The position numbers were made by a program, and so were the translations under genes. DNA of 64,000 bases. Source: Saprospiraceae bacterium. GTDB lineage: Bacteria; Bacteroidota; Bacteroidia; Chitinophagales; Saprospiraceae. Shown in pieces: positions 59,216 through 64,000 of the stretch (position 1 is the first letter of the stretch; every line of letters begins with the position of its first letter). The notes beneath the pieces were generated by a model. That model saw nothing but the letters and a program-made list of their open reading frames with translations, was not told the origin of the DNA and made no database searches. The stretch is from assembly GCA_016711125.1 (NCBI GenBank), contig JADJTQ010000005.1, positions 682,001 to 746,000 on the forward strand. Direction: 5' to 3'.

Positions 59216-62200
59216 ATGAACAAATCACTACCCCTTTACCGGATTGAATTTTCCGTAAGGATAGTTCTCCTAAAGTTAATTTTATTGTCCTTTTTACTCT
59301 ACAATGGCCAGCAAATAAGGGCTCAAAGCTGTAATCAACTTGAGAACTTTTCAACAGCAATAAGCATCGGTCCAAGTCAGGCAGCTGGTGTCTGGTATGT
59401 AGACCGGTATTCACCAGCGGCATTCATGAGCCAAGCTATTCCAGGAGGAGTTGTACTAAAGCATTCTATCAGCACGACAGAAGGAGCAATCAACAGGCCT
59501 AATGGGCAGCAGGGGGCTTTCTATAATACACAAGGGAGGAAATATGATCTTCCGGCCATGACTAAGAGTATGAAGATAGAGCTCTATATTCCAGTTTCCT
59601 GGGCTACTTCTGATAAAAGGGAAGCTGGCATCTGGGGAACGGCAGTTGATCTTAGTTCAGCTATTTCTGGATATCCTATTTTGGAATTCACTAGTGACAT
59701 AACAGGAGGAGGACCACGTTTTAGAGGCTATGAGACCGGAACTGGAGCCTGGATCGATATGGGGCTGCCAGGTGGATTTATATATGATAGTTGGTATACC
59801 CTGGAAATTGAGCTGCAACCAAATGGAGAGTTCATTTACCGCGTAGAAGATCTGGAAACTACAACTACAACCGGTGCACCGGATGGTTCTGTTCGTATTG
59901 ACAATGTCATTTTACAAGGTTATAATTATGACCCTTCTCAAGCTATTGATATTACAAATCCGGGAGTGACCTATGACATATTTTGGGACAATTTTCTCAT
60001 CAATATACCCCGGGTTCAGAATATTTCGACAGCAGAACTATTCTGTAGTATCCAGGCTGCCATTGATGATGCAGATACGGACGATGGTCACATTATTGAG
60101 ATAGCCGAAGGAACATATGCGGAAAGAGTAGTAATTAATAAAAAGTTGACGCTGCAGGGAAGTACAACCGATAAAACTTTATATATACTCGATGGTTCCA
60201 GTTTGGTCGGAACCGGGAACGGCATTACTATCACTTCGGGTACTGAAAATGTAACTATCCAGCATTTGACTATCAAGAACTATGCTGGAGCTAGTGGTAA
60301 CAGCAATGCCGGAATTTATGCCAATGGTGCCAATAATAATTTAAAGGTAGATGCAGTGGCATTGATGGACAACACCGGAGGATCGGGTTTCTATGCCATC
60401 GGACCTGTTGACGGTGTTACGGTCCAAAACTCTATGATATCAAATCATGGTCCGGGATCAAGAGGGATCGTCATTTGGGATGGGTTTAAGCAAAATATCC
60501 TTTTTTCACAATAATCTGGTGGTCAATAGTAACTGTTGTGGTATTGAATTGCAAGATGGGACGGCTTCTGCGGTTACTGTTACGGACAACACGATTGATA
60601 TCGGAAGTGGTGATAATGCTATTGGTTTGGTGGGGTTGGATGCAACAGTTGGTACAAACACCGTAAACAGCAACATCATAACCGGTGGTGGAAGGTTTGG
60701 CATTGAAATAAAGAACCCTGCTGGCGGAGTGGAAGTTGATGGTAATCAGGTGACTTTTTCCGGTAGTAGTGACGCAAGAGATAAAGGTGGAATCGTGGTT
60801 ATTAGAAGAGCCGTACTACCTGGTAATGCTGACATTCCTAACGGAGTTACCTTGACAAATAATATCGTTACTGGCTATACTCAGAGTTCTGCCAGTGAGG
60901 GATTCGGAATCGTCATCGAGGGTACTAATCATATCGTGACCAACAATACGGTGCAAAACAACGATATCGGAATCCAGCAGCAAGCTGGTCATCTGCCTTA
61001 TCCGGCTGATGGTGATCAGGCAAATCTGGCCGACACCTATTTTGGAAGAGGCAATTCTCCTGCGACCTGTGGAAACGTGATCACAGGAAACACTTTCACT
61101 GGGAATGGAATGGACACCCGCGATATTGGGGTAAGCTCAGGTATTGTCAACAACATGCAGACTGGTGAATCATTTTGCTCGATCCAGGCTGCCATTGATG
61201 ATCCGGAGACGCTGGCTGGTCATACCCTCATCGTGAGTGAAGGCAATTACTATGAAAATGTTGTTGTCCATAAATCGGTCATCATCGAGGGACCGAATAG
61301 TGGGATTTCTCCAAATACGGGTATGCGAATGGCTGAGGCTATCGTACATCCGGCAACTTCAGGAGCAGATGCCATATTTACAATTGAAGCTGATGATGTG
61401 AAGATAGATGGATTGACATTAAATGGAGACAACCCAAATCTGACCACCAATTGGCCTGGGACCAATGGTGCTGATCTGGATGTCTATGATGGTATTGTGG
61501 TCGCAGATGCAACCAATACATTGTTTTTCAATGGTCTTCAGGTCACAAACAATATCATCAAAAACATAGCCTATTTCGGAGTAGATAATTTCGGTTGGTA
61601 CAACTATGGTAATCCTCCAACATCTGGTCACCTGGTCGATGATAATCTTTTTATGGACTTTGGCACTTATAATTCCCTGGGGGTCATCGATTACTGGGGT
61701 GGTGGGGTACTAATCTATAACGATAACTATACCCGAATCACCAATAACGTAATGACCAATGTAAGGATCGGAATCCAAACCGGAAATTTTCATGATCCCA
61801 ATCCAGGCGACCCAATGTATCAGGTCATTGACAATAATACAATTCAAGCTAGGAGAAGAGGCATCTTTTACAATCTGCATACGGGTGGGTCGGTAGCACC
61901 ATTGACCGTTTCCAATAACACGATAACCGGACTTAGTGACGCCAACGAAACCGTCTGGGACGGAATTCTGTTGGCCAGTCTTCTCCGATGCTGTAGGTCA
62001 GGTGATAAACAATCAGATTGATGGGACCGGGATTAGCAACCCTTCAGAGGGTTTTGAAGTCTGGAATGTTAATCCCAACGCCCCTGTCCTTATTCAAGGT
62101 GGCAGTGCCTCTAATGTGGATATCGGCATCTTTGTGAACAATTATGAAGGATATAATTCTGATGCTGGTAATACAGATTGCGTTATAGATCAGGTGGATC

Positions 62201-64000
62201 TTACGGTCAATCTGGAAAAAGGCATTTATGTGAAAGATAGTCCAAGTAATACCAATGGAGCAACAGTAAATGCCCTTATTCAGGGAAATACGGAAGTCAC
62301 AACCAATACTACCACAGGTCAAGGCATACTGGTAGAAGGAGCTGACGCTTCAGCAGATATTCAAGATAATCTTGCTACAATCACGGGAAATGCTATTGGG
62401 ATTTTAGTAGATGCGGGAGATGCCACAATCACGAAAAATACAATTACAGCCAACGAAGTCGGAGTGAGATTTCAAAGTGCAGGAACTGGTGAGGTCAACA
62501 ATAATAATATCCTGGATAACATCACCTCGGGTGTGGATAATCTGACAGGCGCTGATATTGATGCGACCCTCAACTGGTGGGGTCATGTCAGCGGTCCATC
62601 GGGTGAAGGATCTGGTACTGGTGATGCTGTGAGTATTGATGTGACATTCTGCCCCTGGCTGGGCGCTATCTATGAGGGTATACCTGTAGCTGAATCTGGT
62701 CCGGTTGCCAACACAACTACGTCAGCCATTTACTGCACCGTGCAGGATGCTATCGATGCCGCGACTTCCGGTGACGTGATAGAAGTCATAGTCGCAGATC
62801 ATACCGAACCCGGACAAATCGTGGTCGACAAATCATTGACCATTCAGGGACAAGGAAAAGCAACGACTACACTTCGACCGGGAGTAAACACAGGCTCCAG
62901 TGGTGACGCCAGAGCATTCATTCTGGTCAATCCGGGCATTGAGCTTCATCTAAGTGACCTCACGATTGATGGTTTTGGTAAGTTAGTGCATCAAGCTATC
63001 AGGCATCAGGGCTTTGGGACTGTTGATCAGGTGGCATTTAATGAAATAAAATACAATGAGAGTGGCCCAACCTACGCAGGTACCGCAATTGTTGCCTTTG
63101 GTAATGGCAATGTAGATGTTACCAACTCGATGTTTACGGAAATTGGCCGGGTTGGTGTTTTGTACTTTGGGAATGGTATCACTGGATCTTTATTTCAGAA
63201 TAATATGTATACAGGCAAGGGCACAGGAAACTGGCTTGATTATGCACTTGATATCTCAGCGGGAGCTAATGTACAAGTTGATGCCAACACCATCTCAAAT
63301 AACAAGGGTGTAGCTATGTCGGATGGGTCAACCTCGGCGGGAATTTTGGTCTCGACCTTTTTCGCTCTTGGTACTGCTGCTGAAATAACCGGTAATGATA
63401 TCTCAGAAAATACTACGGGGATTTACGTAGGATTTGATGCGGCAGATGCAAGCACAGTCATCGCCAATCATAATAATATTTTTGATAATGATAATGGGGT
63501 TATAAGCACGAATGCACCAGTCGATGCCACTGCCAATTGGTGGGGTGATGCCTCAGGCCCATCCGGTGAAGGACCGGGTACCGGCGATAGTGCTAGTCCG
63601 AATGTTGACTTTTGTGGTTGGCTGATTGAAGCTTTCGATGGCAGTCCAAACCCTGCGACTGCAGGGATACCGGATGCGGATCCAACGACGACCATTCAAG
63701 CTTGTTCCGGTGAAGCATATTCATTTGACCTGGACATTTATCTGAATAATCTTACTATGGCCGAAGTAGGTCAAGTGACTTATACTTATGATGTGACGGT
63801 TGTACCGAATGTTAATGTGCTTTTTCCTGACCCAAGGGCAAGCAACGTGGTGAGCAATGACGGTGAAGTATCAAATACGATCACCAATTTTGGAAGTCAG
63901 CCGCTGACTGTTCGTTATACCGTAACTCCAACTAGTGAGTATGGATGTGTCGGAGCAGCATTTGTCGTTAATGTTGTCATTAATTTGAATCCTCAAGTTG
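59216..64000 (+). CDS. Giant secreted right-handed beta-helix protein, 3' end outside the window (frameshifted)
   Basis: At least 1,595 codons. A signal peptide ending QIRAQ is followed by a lectin/laminin-G-like domain (PAMTKSMKIELYIP to VTYDIFWDNFLIN). Three pectinesterase-like modules follow, each opening with CSIQAAIDD or CTVQDAIDA and a TLQG-type end (near 60040, 61170 and 62730), with many NNxI-type beta-helix turns. NWWG..SGPSGEG.GTGD closes two of them (62570 and 63535). Near 63700 a PKD-like region begins (ACSGEAYSFDLDIYLNN). Breaks lie near 60495 (T6 run) and 61983. It is probably a type IX-secreted adhesin or polysaccharide-binding protein. No catalytic residues were assigned. Confidence 0.85.

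Noticed and set aside
126..61990. Programmed ribosomal frameshifting in the split genes
   Set aside because: Breaks occur in many unrelated genes, with no shared slippery heptamer or downstream structure; the homopolymer pattern fits sequencing error.

Overview
The window reads as a chromosomal segment of a free-living Bacteroidota, most likely a Saprospiria-type bacterium. The support is a PorP/SprF type IX secretion protein, very large secreted proteins ending in type IX sorting domains, an Oar-like TonB-dependent receptor, a TamL-type lipoprotein of the BamA/TamA family, Bacteroidota-style HscA, CtlX, the DUF4212/symporter pair, and TAG- or TAA-ended genes without Shine-Dalgarno leaders. 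No tRNA, rRNA, CRISPR array, prophage or insertion sequence was seen.

Layout: (1) 1-15.6 kb is housekeeping: a GTP cyclohydrolase II tail, PorP/SprF, cystathionine beta-synthase, a LysM protein, kdsB, cytidine deaminase, a saccharopine dehydrogenase-flippase-prmC operon, a SUI1-serine hydrolase-hscA operon, a queuosine-precursor transporter, an aminotransferase and a damaged acyl-CoA carboxylase beta gene. (2) 15.7-28.8 kb holds two tandem giant secreted paralogues. They share about 1,000 C-terminal residues, ending in a dockerin-like pair, a cohesin-like domain and a type IX sorting domain. (3) 29-41 kb: cystathionine gamma-lyase family enzyme, rluD, acyl-CoA reductase, nth, TamL, an rRNA methyltransferase, a TlpA-like thioredoxin, a radical SAM protein, a NUDIX hydrolase and CtlX. 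(4) 41-59 kb: Oar-like receptor, patatin, phosphoribosyltransferase, a three-gene Fe-S oxidoreductase cluster, Spo0M-like, TPR lipoprotein, tandem NTF2-like protein, NamZ/DUF1343, DnaQ-GIY-YIG nuclease, DUF4212/sodium symporter, Rpn nuclease and DUF368 (PopT-type). (5) 59.2-64 kb: a giant beta-helix protein running off the window.

Two properties cut across the window. First, about 15 of roughly 43 genes carry one or more single-base frameshifts, many in homopolymers, which is best explained by uncorrected long-read errors; I list these as single genes across the break. At least one lesion, an ~80-codon loss in the carboxylase gene, is not of that kind. Second, several 3' flanks are filled by degenerate word-like repeats (GAAGCCGGAAG, CCAAGCACCAA, TTTGGAATTTGG, CCCTCCGCTCTATG families) that start within a few bases of a stop codon.

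The most interesting candidates are the giant proteins carrying dockerin-like and cohesin-like modules in one chain, the stop-codon-abutting repeat families, the inverted-repeat leaders of the giant surface genes, paired 15-bp palindromic boxes in front of the radical SAM gene, and a serine hydrolase that has lost its nucleophile.
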